Shown: positions 25,880 through 35,391 of the stretch, one piece after another
Layout of the letters: each line of letters starts with the position of its first letter
Position numbering within the stretch: position 1 is the first letter of the stretch
From: Bacteroidota bacterium
Lineage (GTDB): Bacteria; Bacteroidota; Ignavibacteria; Palsa-1295
Direction of reading: 5' to 3'
Assembly: GCA_021324685.1 (NCBI GenBank)
Contig: JAJPIQ010000028.1
Location: 25,623-89,622, forward strand
Length of the DNA: 64,000 bases
Position numbers and translations under genes: made by a program
Notes under the pieces: model-generated
Databases searched by the model: none
What the model saw: only the letters and a program-made list of their open reading frames with translations
Told to the model about the DNA's origin: nothing

Positions 25880-27894
25880 CATTTGCCATCGTCGGTCTTT
25901 GGGCAGGCACGTGCGAGTGCCAGTGGCTGTCCGGGCCTAATACGGTCTCCTTCGCCCGACCTGCTGAAGGAAGGAGGGTCCATGCGGCGAGCCTTGCGCT
26001 TTCGGATCCGGCGCCAGAGTTGCCCTATTCCCTTTTTCAGAATGTGAATATTACGCGGTCCTCCCAGTGGGGCCAGTTCGAACCGTCCGTCGCGGTGCTC
26101 CTCGGGAATTCGCCGCAGAGCGACCGCCTGATCGCCGGCTTTATCGACGACACGGACGAGGCCGACCTCGCCTATGCGACCTCTTCCGACGGCGGCCTCT
26201 CCTGGAGCCGCGCGCTGCTGCCCCAACGCACCAATGGCAGTTATGACATTGCGACCGATCCTTCGGTCGCCTTCAATTCGGGGGGCGCTGCGTTTTACGT
26301 GAGCGGCTATACGGACCTGCCGGCATTCCCCGCGAACGCCGTCGGCATTTTTCGTTCCACGGACGATGGCGGCGATTGGACCCAGCGGACCGACCTCTTC
26401 GAAAATATGGTCGATACCTCGAGCGACAAATATTATCTTGCGATCGACCGGAACCTCACGAGCCTCTATTATGGAACGATCTACGTCGCCTGGGTGGACG
26501 AAGGGCCTTCCGGGAGGCCGCGGATCGTCTGCTCCCACTCGACCGACGAAGGGAATTCCTGGTCCGAACGGGTGTACCTCTCTCCGGAAGGAACGGTGAC
26601 GGACCCGGTCCCTGCGGTCGAGGAGGACGGATCGGTGCTCGTTACGTACGTCGATTATCTCGACCGGAATCAAATTTTGGTTACCACTTCCAAAGATGGC
26701 GGGGCGACGTTTTCGGCCCCGCGGGAGATCGCTCCGTACCGGAACCTTGGGCCGATGCTCCCGAACGACGACCTCGGGTTCCAGAATATCGGTCCGCCCG
26801 ATAGCGCCCTCGCGGTCAACAGCTTTCCGACGATCGCGATCGATGGGAACGAGGCGTATGTCGCCTGGTGCTCGGACGATGCGGACCATGCTCCGCATGT
26901 CTGGCTCTCCATGAGCGGGGACGATGGCGCGACCTGGAGTTCGCCGCGAGCCGTCGAGACCGATTCGGTTCCGAATGCATCGGCGAGATTTTTTCCGTGG
27001 GCGGCCATCGATCCGAATACCCACGATGTCGGCATTGCCTATTATGCGGCCTGGATGGACACGGTCGCGAAATCGGACGGAACGGACCGGATGCTCGAGG
27101 CCGGCCTTTATCTCGCGCATTCCCGCGATAGCGGACGGACCTTCGCTACACGGCGAATTTCGAGCGCGACGTTCGACCCGATCGTGAACGAAGATTATCG
27201 TTCCGTCGAAGGCCAGACGCTCTGGTTCTTTGGCGATTACATTGGGCTGGTGGCGGACCGGGACGTCTGGCGTCCGGTCTGGTGCGATAGCCGCAGCGGG
27301 GAAGCCGAAATTTATACGGCGAACGTCGATCCTTATACTCCACTGCCCGTGACGGACCTCGAGGCCCACGATACGACCGTGGGCGGACGTCCGGGAACGG
27401 TCCTCACGTGGACCGACCCGGTCCGGACCGTCTTCGGGTATCCGATTGCCGGGCCTGTTCTTTATACGGTGTATGTGGACAGCACGGAACTTACCGTGCT
27501 TGGAGCTTCGGGGTTCGTCGATACGTCATCTTCGGAAGGCCATATCTATCGGGTGTACGACGGTTCGTGGGATTCGGTGAGGGGAAGCAAAGCGGGCGTG
27601 GAACTCGCCGCGCGTTCCGAAACCGTGAGCGTACGCTGGGCATCGGAACCCGCGGTGCTGGACCGCGAGGACCGGCTCACGGTCGAGAGCGAAGAGCCGG
27701 GGCGCGTCTCCGTCGTGTTTTACGACGCGCTCGGACGCGCGCTCGGGCCGCCGATGAGCGACGATATGGTTTCCTCCCACCACGAACTGGTCTTTACCCC
27801 AACGCGAACGGGCGCGCAGTTCTTCGTGCTGCAGGAAACGACGTCGCGCGGGGTCCGCGCCATCACCGGGAAGGTCACGGTGCTGGCGCCGTAG
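25867..27894 (+). CDS. secreted Asp-box (sialidase/BNR-like) protein, probable T9SS cargo
   Basis: A 675-residue exoprotein from ATG 25867, chosen because it opens a compact signal peptide (MKWLAFAIVGLWAGTCEC, then Gln). Alternatives are ATG 25846 seven codons upstream and 25747. A beta-propeller with Asp-box motifs fills most of it: SSDGGLSW, STDDGGDW, STDEGNSW, TSKDGGATF, SGDDGATW, SRDSGRTF. Catalytic sialidase residues cannot be confirmed, so enzymatic activity is open. The C-terminal ~85 residues (VSVVFYDALGRALG, then GAQFFVL) resemble a T9SS sorting domain, less clearly than in neighbours. Its last 20 bases overlap the end of the RND pump gene, convergently. Confidence 0.83.
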   Translation: MKWLAFAIVGLWAGTCECQWLSGPNTVSFARPAEGRRVHAASLALSDPAPELPYSLFQNVNITRSSQWGQFEPSVAVLLGNSPQSDRLIAGFIDDTDEADLAYATSSDGGLSWSRALLPQRTNGSYDIATDPSVAFNSGGAAFYVSGYTDLPAFPANAVGIFRSTDDGGDWTQRTDLFENMVDTSSDKYYLAIDRNLTSLYYGTIYVAWVDEGPSGRPRIVCSHSTDEGNSWSERVYLSPEGTVTDPVPAVEEDGSVLVTYVDYLDRNQILVTTSKDGGATFSAPREIAPYRNLGPMLPNDDLGFQNIGPPDSALAVNSFPTIAIDGNEAYVAWCSDDADHAPHVWLSMSGDDGATWSSPRAVETDSVPNASARFFPWAAIDPNTHDVGIAYYAAWMDTVAKSDGTDRMLEAGLYLAHSRDSGRTFATRRISSATFDPIVNEDYRSVEGQTLWFFGDYIGLVADRDVWRPVWCDSRSGEAEIYTANVDPYTPLPVTDLEAHDTTVGGRPGTVLTWTDPVRTVFGYPIAGPVLYTVYVDSTELTVLGASGFVDTSSSEGHIYRVYDGSWDSVRGSKAGVELAARSETVSVRWASEPAVLDREDRLTVESEEPGRVSVVFYDALGRALGPPMSDDMVSSHHELVFTPTRTGAQFFVLQETTSRGVRAITGKVTVLAP

Positions 27895-30800
27895 GAACCG
27901 TTCCTTCGCCTTCGTGCAGCCGGGCCTCCGGAGTCTCCATCCGCTTTCGGAACCGTTCCTCGAAGATCGTGTAGAGCGTTGGAACGAAGAAGAGGGTGAG
28001 CAGCGTGGACAGTGAGAGGCCGCCGATCACCGCGATCGCCAGGGGGGCCTGGGTTTTTTCACCGCCCATGCCCATGGCCATCGGGATCAGGCCGAGGACC
28101 GTTGCGATCGAGGTCATGAGGATCGGCTTGAGCCGCGTCCGGCCGCCATCGATAACGGCCCGGTGCAGGTCCTCCCCTTTCATGCGCAGGTGGTTCGTGT
28201 AATCGACTAAAAGAATTCCGTTCGATACGACGATCCCCACCATCACGATAATGCCCTGAAAGCTCGTCACCGAGAGCGTCGTGCCCGTCAGGAATAGTGC
28301 CCAGAGCACGCCGACCAGGCCGAAGGGAACGGTGAACATGATGATGAACGGGTCGAGCAGGGACTGGAACTGCGAGGCCATCACGACATAGACCAGCAGG
28401 ATCGCCAGCGCGAACGCCATGGCAAGACCTGCAAACGTCTGCTGCTGCTGTTCGACGTTACCGCCTAACTTCACCTGGAACCCTGGAGGCAAGGAAATTT
28501 TGTCGAGTTTTGCCTGGATGTCCTGCGCAACACTTCCTAAATCGCGACCGCTGACTTCGGCGGTCACATCGATGATGCGCTGCTGGTACTTGCGATCGAT
28601 CTCAACCGGCGAAGCCGATTGCTTAATGTCGGCGATCTCGCCGAGTAGGACCTGCTGCCCGGACGGTGTCGTGACCAACAATTTTCGAAGATCGTCGATC
28701 GAAGAACGATAATTGGTATCGAGCCTGACCAGGATGTTGTATTGATTGCCGTTTACCGGGTCGCTATAGAGCGATGCGACGGCACCGTTGATGGCGGCAT
28801 TGATCGTGTTCGAGATTTGTGCTACGTCGATGCCGAGAATACCGGCCTTTTGCCGGTCGATCTGGATATCGAGTTCCGGAAGGTTCGCTTCTCTCGAAGA
28901 TTGTGCGTTCACAGTGCCGGGCGTCGATTTGACGGCTGCCAGTACTTCATTGGCCAGTTTGGTCCCCTGGTCGAGATCGAACCCGCGAACTTCGATATCG
29001 ATCGGCGCAGCCGATCCGAAATTGAGTAGAAACCGTAAAAATCCGCTCGGGCTGACGATCACAGAAGCGCCAAGATAATTCGAAATCTTCGGCCGGATCG
29101 AGTCCATGATCTGGAAAATGGAACGGCTGCGCTCGTCCGGCGATGTAAGCGAAACCTGAATATTCGCTGCATGTTCGCCGGTATTGCGACCGAAGAAATT
29201 CCCGCTCTTGGCCGAGGGAACGCCAACGTCGGAAACCATGGCGGTTATTTCAGGAATATTCTTTCGCATCAGTTCTTCAATCGCGGCGACGGTCTTCGTC
29301 GTTTCTTCGAGTCGCGTTCCGACGGGATCCTTCACCGTGACGGTAAAGACGCTTTCGTCCTGGTCCGGGAAGAATTCGGTCCCGATAAATTTGAACAGGA
29401 AGACGGAGACCGCAGCGATGGCAAGGATGCCGATAATGATCGATTTTCGATGATGAAGCGCCCATTCGAGCGCACGCGCATAGGCATGGTCGATCGCTTC
29501 GATCTTATCGTGGAAAAAGACGCGGAGCCGGTCGGACAGTTTGTTCGACTCGCGGTTCATCTCTTTTTCCGGCGGAAGGAATTTGAGGCAGAGCAACGGC
29601 GTGATCGTCCGCGAAACGAAGAACGACCCGAAGAGCGCCACCGCAATCGTGAGCGTGAGCGGAATAAAGAGGAGCTTCGCGATGCCCGTCAGGAAGACAA
29701 CGGGAAGGAATACAATGACCGTCGTCAGCGTCGAAACGAAGATCGGCGTCGCGACCTCGCTCGCGGCGGCAAGCGTTTGTTGGATCTTCGATTCGCCGGG
29801 GCGTGGATGGTTGTAATGACGGCTGATGGCTTCCAATTCGACAATGGAATCGTCCACCAACCTTCCTACGGCCAGCGCCAGGCCGCCAAACGTCATGATG
29901 TTCAATGTAATGTTCCCAAACCGGAACATGATGAACGTGATGAGAATGGACATCGGGATCGCGACGATGATAATGATCGTACCGCGAAGATTTCGCAGGA
30001 AGATCATGATGATCGCCATGGCGAGAATAGATCCGATGAGGGCTTCCCGAGAAAGCCCGTTGATCGTCTGACGAATATAGAGCGATTGGTCGAAGGTGAG
30101 CGCGATATGAACGTTTGGCGGGACTCCTGTTAAATGAGGAATGGCCTTCATCACATTATCGACCACGGCGACCGTGTTCGCATTACCCAGTTTCTGCACC
30201 CGCAGGACCACTCCCGGTTTCCCGTCGACGCGGATCGTTTCCGTCTGTTCCTGGTAACTATCCTCGACACGCGCGACGTCCCGAATGCGGACGGGAACCC
30301 CTCCGCTGTCCGAAAGGACGATATCGCCGATCGGCTGGACGAGATTGAAAAGACTTTCCGTCTTCAACGCATAATCGAAGACGCCGCTTTTGAGGTCTCC
30401 GGAGGGTACGATCAGATTCGAATTCTGGATCGCCGTTACGACCTTCGCGATCGGAAGCCCAAGCGCCTGAATACGGTCGCGATCGACCACGACATGAATC
30501 TCGCGAATACGGCCCCCGGTTACTTGTGCCGACGCAACGCCATTCAAGTGCTCGAGCTGCGGCTCGATGGTATTGTAGGCGAGATCGTAGAGATCGCGCT
30601 CGTCCATTTGGCCTGAGACCGCGAGGGTAATAACGGGAACGTTCGTAATGTCGAACCGGAGCGAGATCGGCGGCTGCACCCCGGTCGGGAGCGTGTTCAT
30701 CACGCGGTTCAGACGCTGGATCACATCGACCAGTCCGACATCGACATTCGCACCCCAGTTAAAATTGATACGGACCTGTGAAATTCCCTCCCGCGTTGCC

Positions 30801-31045
30801 GATTGAATATAATCGACATCGTTTACCGAGCTGACGCCGCGCTCGACAATCTGGGTGACCGATTGCTCCATGTCCATCGGTGCCGCGCCGGTATAAAACG
30901 TGATCGTCGTAACAACGGGGATCGAAACGTTCGGCAGCAGGTCGATCGGCAATTGCTCGAGCGAAACAATACCGAGCACGAAGATCGTGAAACCGAACAG
31001 AAACGTCGAGATCGGATATTTAAGAGCAAGCCGGGTTAACCACAT
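27875..31045 (-). CDS. RND-family efflux transporter (AcrB/HAE1 type)
   Basis: Inner-membrane proton-driven pump of a tripartite efflux system, 1056 residues, full length. The N-terminus is typical (MWLTRLALKYPISTFLFGFT), with IDLLPNVSIPVVTTITFYTG after the first helix. The proton-relay helix has the Asp pair (ALAVGRLVDDSIVELEAI). The C-terminal half repeats the pattern, with EFFPDQDESVFTVTVK and helices ending near TLFFVPTLYTIFEERFRKR. Thirty-five bp upstream is the adaptor gene; no TolC-like gene is adjacent. The substrate (drugs, metals or lipids) is undetermined. The last seven codons overlap the convergent Asp-box gene. Confidence 0.95.
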   Translation of the reverse strand: MWLTRLALKYPISTFLFGFTIFVLGIVSLEQLPIDLLPNVSIPVVTTITFYTGAAPMDMEQSVTQIVERGVSSVNDVDYIQSATREGISQVRINFNWGANVDVGLVDVIQRLNRVMNTLPTGVQPPISLRFDITNVPVITLAVSGQMDERDLYDLAYNTIEPQLEHLNGVASAQVTGGRIREIHVVVDRDRIQALGLPIAKVVTAIQNSNLIVPSGDLKSGVFDYALKTESLFNLVQPIGDIVLSDSGGVPVRIRDVARVEDSYQEQTETIRVDGKPGVVLRVQKLGNANTVAVVDNVMKAIPHLTGVPPNVHIALTFDQSLYIRQTINGLSREALIGSILAMAIIMIFLRNLRGTIIIIVAIPMSILITFIMFRFGNITLNIMTFGGLALAVGRLVDDSIVELEAISRHYNHPRPGESKIQQTLAAASEVATPIFVSTLTTVIVFLPVVFLTGIAKLLFIPLTLTIAVALFGSFFVSRTITPLLCLKFLPPEKEMNRESNKLSDRLRVFFHDKIEAIDHAYARALEWALHHRKSIIIGILAIAAVSVFLFKFIGTEFFPDQDESVFTVTVKDPVGTRLEETTKTVAAIEELMRKNIPEITAMVSDVGVPSAKSGNFFGRNTGEHAANIQVSLTSPDERSRSIFQIMDSIRPKISNYLGASVIVSPSGFLRFLLNFGSAAPIDIEVRGFDLDQGTKLANEVLAAVKSTPGTVNAQSSREANLPELDIQIDRQKAGILGIDVAQISNTINAAINGAVASLYSDPVNGNQYNILVRLDTNYRSSIDDLRKLLVTTPSGQQVLLGEIADIKQSASPVEIDRKYQQRIIDVTAEVSGRDLGSVAQDIQAKLDKISLPPGFQVKLGGNVEQQQQTFAGLAMAFALAILLVYVVMASQFQSLLDPFIIMFTVPFGLVGVLWALFLTGTTLSVTSFQGIIVMVGIVVSNGILLVDYTNHLRMKGEDLHRAVIDGGRTRLKPILMTSIATVLGLIPMAMGMGGEKTQAPLAIAVIGGLSLSTLLTLFFVPTLYTIFEERFRKRMETPEARLHEGEGTVPTAPAP

Positions 31046-31080
31046 GAGAGAAAATCAGAACGACAATGATCGGAGAGTTT

Positions 31081-32214
31081 TTATGGACGGTTGGGTGAGG
31101 CAGAATGAACCGATGTGTCGATCGGGGCGGCCGTTGAATCGGACGGATTTTTTACGATCATGACCTTCCCGTTCGGGTGCACAAAGGTTTGGCCTGTGAC
31201 AATGACCTGTTCCGTCCCGTCGAGGCCGGAAGTAATTTCCAAACGACCGTTTTCCGTTACGCCGATCTGGACATCGCGCCGTTTCGCAAGACCATTTTCG
31301 ACGACATAAACGTAGGTCCCATTATTATCGCGAAGAACGGCTTCGGGCGGCAGCGTGAGCGCCGCTGGATTTTCTCCTAAAATCAATGTGACACGCGCGA
31401 ACTCACCCGGTTTGATCGTCTCGTCTCGATTGGGAATCAGGATCTCGACCGGCATCGTCCGCGTCGTTGTCGTCAGGGCTTGCGCGGAGCGCGAAACGAA
31501 TGCGGAAAATTCACGACCGGGAATCACGTCGACCGTAGCAACGGCCCGCTTGACCTCGGGAATTTTCTGAACGTCGCGATCGAGCACATTGACGTCGATC
31601 TTGACCGTATCGATGTCCATAATGGTAAAGATCGTGCTGTTACTGTTGCCGACGATCGGATTCGAAGTGACGACGGAACCCGGATCGAGCCAACGTTTCG
31701 TGACAAAGCCGTGAAACGGCGCGCGGATGATCGAATAGTCGAGCTGAATTCGTGACGCTTCGTAATTGGCCGCCGCCGTACGAAGGGCTGCAATGGCATT
31801 GTCCAGGTCCTGCTGCGAAGCAAGATTCTTTGCTGCAAGATCGCGCTCCCGAGCTTCCGTGGCTTTCGCATTATAATAGGTGGCTTCCGTCTGCAGTGCC
31901 GCCTGATGTGCGGCGCTGGTATCGACAAGGGCGATCACCTGATTCTGACGGACGGTCTTGCCCATATCGGTATAGAGCGCTTCGAGCAGTCCGGAGACCC
32001 GGCTGAACACGTTCGCCTGCAACACGGGCAGCACATCGCCATTGTACTCGAGCTTATAGGTAATGTCCATCCGTTCGGGCTGCGCGACCACGACCGGTGG
32101 AACGGGAGCTTTTTTCGGAGCGGCCGGCTTTGCCGTAAATACTCGAAATAGAACGAAAACCAGGATGAGGAACGCGACGGCCCCAATGAGAGAATATTTT
32201 ATCTTTTTATTCAT
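31081..32214 (-). CDS. RND efflux periplasmic adaptor (membrane fusion protein)
   Basis: Adaptor linking the pump to an outer-membrane channel, 377 residues from ATG 32214 (MNKKIKYSLIGAVAFLILVF, membrane anchor). GTG 32235 is an alternative seven codons upstream. The lipoyl half-motifs are NVFSRVSGLLEALYTDMGKTV and IRAPFHGFVTKRWLDPGSVV, flanking a short coiled-coil hairpin (about 95-160). A beta-barrel and a membrane-proximal domain follow. Same strand and 35 bp before the pump gene. An inverted repeat (32352-32374) lies upstream. Confidence 0.93.
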   Translation of the reverse strand: MNKKIKYSLIGAVAFLILVFVLFRVFTAKPAAPKKAPVPPVVVAQPERMDITYKLEYNGDVLPVLQANVFSRVSGLLEALYTDMGKTVRQNQVIALVDTSAAHQAALQTEATYYNAKATEARERDLAAKNLASQQDLDNAIAALRTAAANYEASRIQLDYSIIRAPFHGFVTKRWLDPGSVVTSNPIVGNSNSTIFTIMDIDTVKIDVNVLDRDVQKIPEVKRAVATVDVIPGREFSAFVSRSAQALTTTTRTMPVEILIPNRDETIKPGEFARVTLILGENPAALTLPPEAVLRDNNGTYVYVVENGLAKRRDVQIGVTENGRLEITSGLDGTEQVIVTGQTFVHPNGKVMIVKNPSDSTAAPIDTSVHSASPNRP

Positions 32215-32351
32215 TTCCTTGCGAAGGAAGTGCACTATTGGTGCACATGAGCACGCGAAAAAAAGATCGACAGGTGACGGTTAATCCTTCACAGAGAAGG
32301 GCCTGCTTTTAGGCGCTCATGAAACACAGCCTCCTACGCAAGAAAGTCCCG

Positions 32352-32374
32352 TTTGTTCATAAATGAAGAACAAA
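32352..32374. promoter_or_regulatory. inverted repeat upstream of the efflux operon
   Basis: TTTGTTC (32352-32358) and GAACAAA (32368-32374) are 7-bp arms with 9-nt spacing in the 180-bp gap between the nagB-like stop and the adaptor start. It could be an operator for a pump regulator or the end of the upstream transcript; no T run favours the terminator reading. Confidence 0.35.
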
Positions 32375-32394
32375 TCATAACTCCTGAGAGTATC

Positions 32395-34251
32395 TTAAGC
32401 CTCTTCCACATACGCTTCCATCGCATGGTAATAAGGGAGCCCGAGGTTGTAGAAGCGGCGAGCAGTCGCCGTGTTGCGGTCGGCAACGCGCTGCCAGAAC
32501 TCACGCTCGTCGGGACCCGGGAACATAGCGCGGTCCTTTTGGGACTGGTGTTTGAAAATCGCTTCGAGCTTGAGCGCAAGTTCCGTTTCGCTCATCGGAA
32601 CTAATATATCCGCTTCGTCGAGCGGCCACTCCTGCCAGGCGCCGCGATAGAGCCAGAGCACAGGCCGATCCGTCCTTCCTGAGAGTGCCTGCCGGATGAT
32701 CCACAGGCAGACCCGGTGCGTACCGTGAGGATCGGATAAATCGCCGGCGGCAAGAATTCGGTGGGGCTTTATTTTTTCGAGCAACGTACGGGTCTGTTCG
32801 ATATCCGCATTTCCGGGCGGCGCTTTTTCGATCGCGCCGGTCTGGTAGAACGGCAGGTTCATAAAAATGCAGTGGTCGCGTTTCAGGCCCACGTGCATCG
32901 CCGCACTCACCGCTTCGGCTTCGCGAATGTATTGCTTGATGTGACCAACTTCCGGGATATCGATCTCGCCCGGCAATTTCTCGGCAAGGAATCGCTCGAT
33001 CTTTTTTTCGATCCCGCGGTGCGCAGCCGGATCGATTCCCACGGCGCTCAAATACTTTCCAACAAAATCGAGATACCGGAGCACGTCGTGGTCGAAGACC
33101 GCGATGTTGCCGCTGGTCTGGTACGCGACGTACACTTCGTTCCCGTTCTCCACGAGTTTGCGGAACATTCCCCCGGCCGAAATAACATCGTCGTCCGGAT
33201 GCGGGCTGAAAAGAATAATGCGCTCGCCTTTGGGAAGCTTATGATGATCGCGGACTTTGTGCCCCAATTCCCTTGCTGCCGAACGATTGAGCGAGTCGGC
33301 GCCGGACCGGTGCGGCCCTTCCCGCAGCCCTCCATCGGGTGCGACCACCAGCGACGCGAGCCCATGCGCGATATAGTTGTCCTCTGAAAGTTCCACGATC
33401 GGCTTTTGGAGCTGTTCGGCGAGCCAGATGATCGCCCGAAGTTTTTCCGCGTGGCTTTGGAACGAATAATATTGCTGGACGAGCCACGGCGTTTTCACCC
33501 GCGTGAGCTCGGCCGCTGCATTGGAGTCGAGATGAAAGCTCGCGTTCGGATGCCCTTGCAGCAACGACGCCGGAAGTTCTGCGGTGCGCGGCCCTTCGAC
33601 GGCCCGCCGGACCACACTCGCTTTATTCTCGCCAAGGGCGGCCAGCACGATCTCCCGCGAAGCCAGAATGGTCGCCACGCCCATCGTAATAGCTTCCCGA
33701 GGCACGTTCGCTTCGCCAAAAAAATCGGCAGCGGCATCGCGCCGTGTGAAGGGATGGATCATGACGAGCCGTGTTCGCGCTTCCTGCGGAGTTCCCGGCT
33801 CGTTAAAACCGATGTGGCCGCTTCGGCCAATACCGAGGACCACAAGGTCGATCCCGCCCGCCTCCGCGATCGCGCGCTCGTAGGCGTCGCAATACGCTGG
33901 AACTTCTTCCCGGGCGAGTGTGCCGTCGGGAATGTGAATGTTCTCAGGCCGGATATTCACATGCCGGAACAGGTGCGTCTGCATAAAGCGATGGTAGCTT
34001 TGCAGCGCTTCGGGGTTAATCGGATAGTATTCGTCGAGATTGAACGTGCGGACCTCCGAAAGGTCGAGACCCTGTTTGTGCAGGGCAATAAGTTCTCGGT
34101 AAATACCTTTCGGGGTCGAACCGGTGGGAAGCCCGAGCACGGCATTCGGCTTCTTTCGTACCAGCGCCGCGATGCGCTCCGCCACCGCGCGCGCCAGTGT
34201 GGTATGGTCCTCGTGGATAATAACTGGAATTTTTGCGGGATCGGTCGTCAT
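32395..34251 (-). CDS. glucosamine-6-phosphate deaminase fused to a PIG-L/LmbE deacetylase-like domain
   Basis: A 618-residue two-domain protein of the long NagB type known in Bacteroidota. The N-terminal NagB domain (about 8-265) has VLGLPTGSTPKGIYREL, catalytic D73 in FNLDEYYPI and GRSGHIGFNEPG around H146; the Asp usually two residues before that His is Ser here, as I recall for this long subgroup. The C-terminal PIG-L domain (about 340-560) has the Zn motif SPHPDDDVISAGG (His351, Asp353/354) and DLSDPHGTHRVC. Predicted role: amino-sugar catabolism (GlcN-6-P to Fru-6-P plus ammonia); the deacetylase substrate is uncertain. Last of a four-gene minus-strand run starting with the OmpA-family gene. 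Confidence 0.93.
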   Translation of the reverse strand: MTTDPAKIPVIIHEDHTTLARAVAERIAALVRKKPNAVLGLPTGSTPKGIYRELIALHKQGLDLSEVRTFNLDEYYPINPEALQSYHRFMQTHLFRHVNIRPENIHIPDGTLAREEVPAYCDAYERAIAEAGGIDLVVLGIGRSGHIGFNEPGTPQEARTRLVMIHPFTRRDAAADFFGEANVPREAITMGVATILASREIVLAALGENKASVVRRAVEGPRTAELPASLLQGHPNASFHLDSNAAAELTRVKTPWLVQQYYSFQSHAEKLRAIIWLAEQLQKPIVELSEDNYIAHGLASLVVAPDGGLREGPHRSGADSLNRSAARELGHKVRDHHKLPKGERIILFSPHPDDDVISAGGMFRKLVENGNEVYVAYQTSGNIAVFDHDVLRYLDFVGKYLSAVGIDPAAHRGIEKKIERFLAEKLPGEIDIPEVGHIKQYIREAEAVSAAMHVGLKRDHCIFMNLPFYQTGAIEKAPPGNADIEQTRTLLEKIKPHRILAAGDLSDPHGTHRVCLWIIRQALSGRTDRPVLWLYRGAWQEWPLDEADILVPMSETELALKLEAIFKHQSQKDRAMFPGPDEREFWQRVADRNTATARRFYNLGLPYYHAMEAYVEEA

Positions 34252-34290
34252 GACACTCGGCCATTCAGCAAAGGACGGGCCTGTTCAAAA

Positions 34291-34794
34291 TTAAAGTTGG
34301 AGCGACATGTGGTCCTCGTCATAGCGTTGGCCGTCGTATTGAAGGAACTCCGGTTCGCGGCCCCACGTCACAAAGCCATGAGCTAAGTAGAGAGCTTTTG
34401 CGGCGCTATTATCGGCCCGGACGCCAAGCTCGATCCGCTCGACACCGGGAATGCAGCGCGCATGAGCGATCGCCGCTTCCATCAGCGCATGGCCGATTTT
34501 GCGGCCTCGATATTCGGGACGTACATAGACGCTCACGATATTCATCTTATGAAGGCGTTTTGAACGTGGTTCATGGAAGATCGCGATAATGCCGGCGATC
34601 TTTTCGGCATCGAATGCTCCAAAGGTCGCATTCTCGGGGCGTTGTGCGACAAATCGCTCGCGTACCATTTCAACAGTGCGCGGCTCCTCTTCTTCGTAGG
34701 AAGAAAGAAAAGATGTCGGCTCATCCCGCAGTGCCGCCAATCGGCAGTCGCGGAACGCTTCGGCATCGCTCGCGGTAACTTTTCGAACGATCAT
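34291..34794 (-). CDS. GNAT-family N-acetyltransferase
   Basis: Acetyl-CoA-dependent N-acetyltransferase fold, 167 residues, of unknown substrate. The acetyl-CoA pyrophosphate loop is VYVRPEYRGRKIGHALMEAA; the following strand, RIELGVRADNSAAKALYLAHGF, matches GNAT motif B. The N-terminus is MIVRKVTASDAEAFRDCRL. Its ATG directly abuts the stop of the lipoprotein gene upstream (TGA then ATG), so coupling is likely. Confidence 0.9.
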   Translation of the reverse strand: MIVRKVTASDAEAFRDCRLAALRDEPTSFLSSYEEEEPRTVEMVRERFVAQRPENATFGAFDAEKIAGIIAIFHEPRSKRLHKMNIVSVYVRPEYRGRKIGHALMEAAIAHARCIPGVERIELGVRADNSAAKALYLAHGFVTWGREPEFLQYDGQRYDEDHMSLQL

Positions 34795-35391
34795 TCAGGG
34801 TTTCGGTGCTTCGATTTCCGTGCTGTCGTCGCTCACACTCAGGCTATCGGCCATACTGACACTGTCGAGCATGCGTTCCAAATCGTGCGGCAGCGTATCG
34901 GGATAGAGCGCGTATTGCTGAAGAAAAGCGAAATCGGCGGCATCGGGCTGAGCAAGCACAATATCGGTGTCGCCTACTCCTCTACCGATCAGGTATCCCA
35001 CCGCGGCCCCGGCGACCGCTCCGGCGCCAAGACCGATATAGGTCCGGGTATGTTCTTTGGAAGCCATGCTGGAGTCGAATCCACTGGCTGCCAGTGCACC
35101 TCCGAGCGCACCGATCAGTCCGCCCCAAAACGCTCCCGAGGCGCCCAGGCTTTGGCCCTGAACGACGATGGTGTCGATAAGCGAATAGTCGAGCAGGAGC
35201 AAGGGGTACTTACGCGCATTCCGGCCGTGATCGAGTACAAGCCAGTCGTCCGTTACAGCGACCAGCCATCCGCCAGCATGCGTGCCGTCCGTAAGTGCAA
35301 TATCCAGATTCGCATTCGGCGGTCCGGCACATCCGGTCGTCACGATCCCGATCGCCGCAATTACCAGTCCGAGGAACGCGAATCGTTTCAC
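34795..35391 (-). CDS. lipoprotein with glycine-zipper membrane segment
   Basis: A 198-residue protein of unknown function. The signal MKRFAFLGLVIAAIGIVTTG is followed by the lipobox Cys21. After a short beta-rich region, residues about 85-150 alternate Gly and Ala (GAFWGGLIGALGGALAASGF; GLGAGAVAGAAVGYLIGRGVG), a glycine-zipper pattern seen in outer-membrane lipoproteins. The C-terminal tail is acidic and Ser-rich. The start is GTG 35391, overlapping the TAG of the OmpA-family gene by one base. Confidence 0.82.
   Translation of the reverse strand: MKRFAFLGLVIAAIGIVTTGCAGPPNANLDIALTDGTHAGGWLVAVTDDWLVLDHGRNARKYPLLLLDYSLIDTIVVQGQSLGASGAFWGGLIGALGGALAASGFDSSMASKEHTRTYIGLGAGAVAGAAVGYLIGRGVGDTDIVLAQPDAADFAFLQQYALYPDTLPHDLERMLDSVSMADSLSVSDDSTEIEAPKP

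Noticed and set aside
29171..30133. A 320-codon plus-strand frame inside the RND pump gene
   Set aside because: Antisense to the conserved pump helices; its product is almost all Arg, Asp, Glu and Gly.
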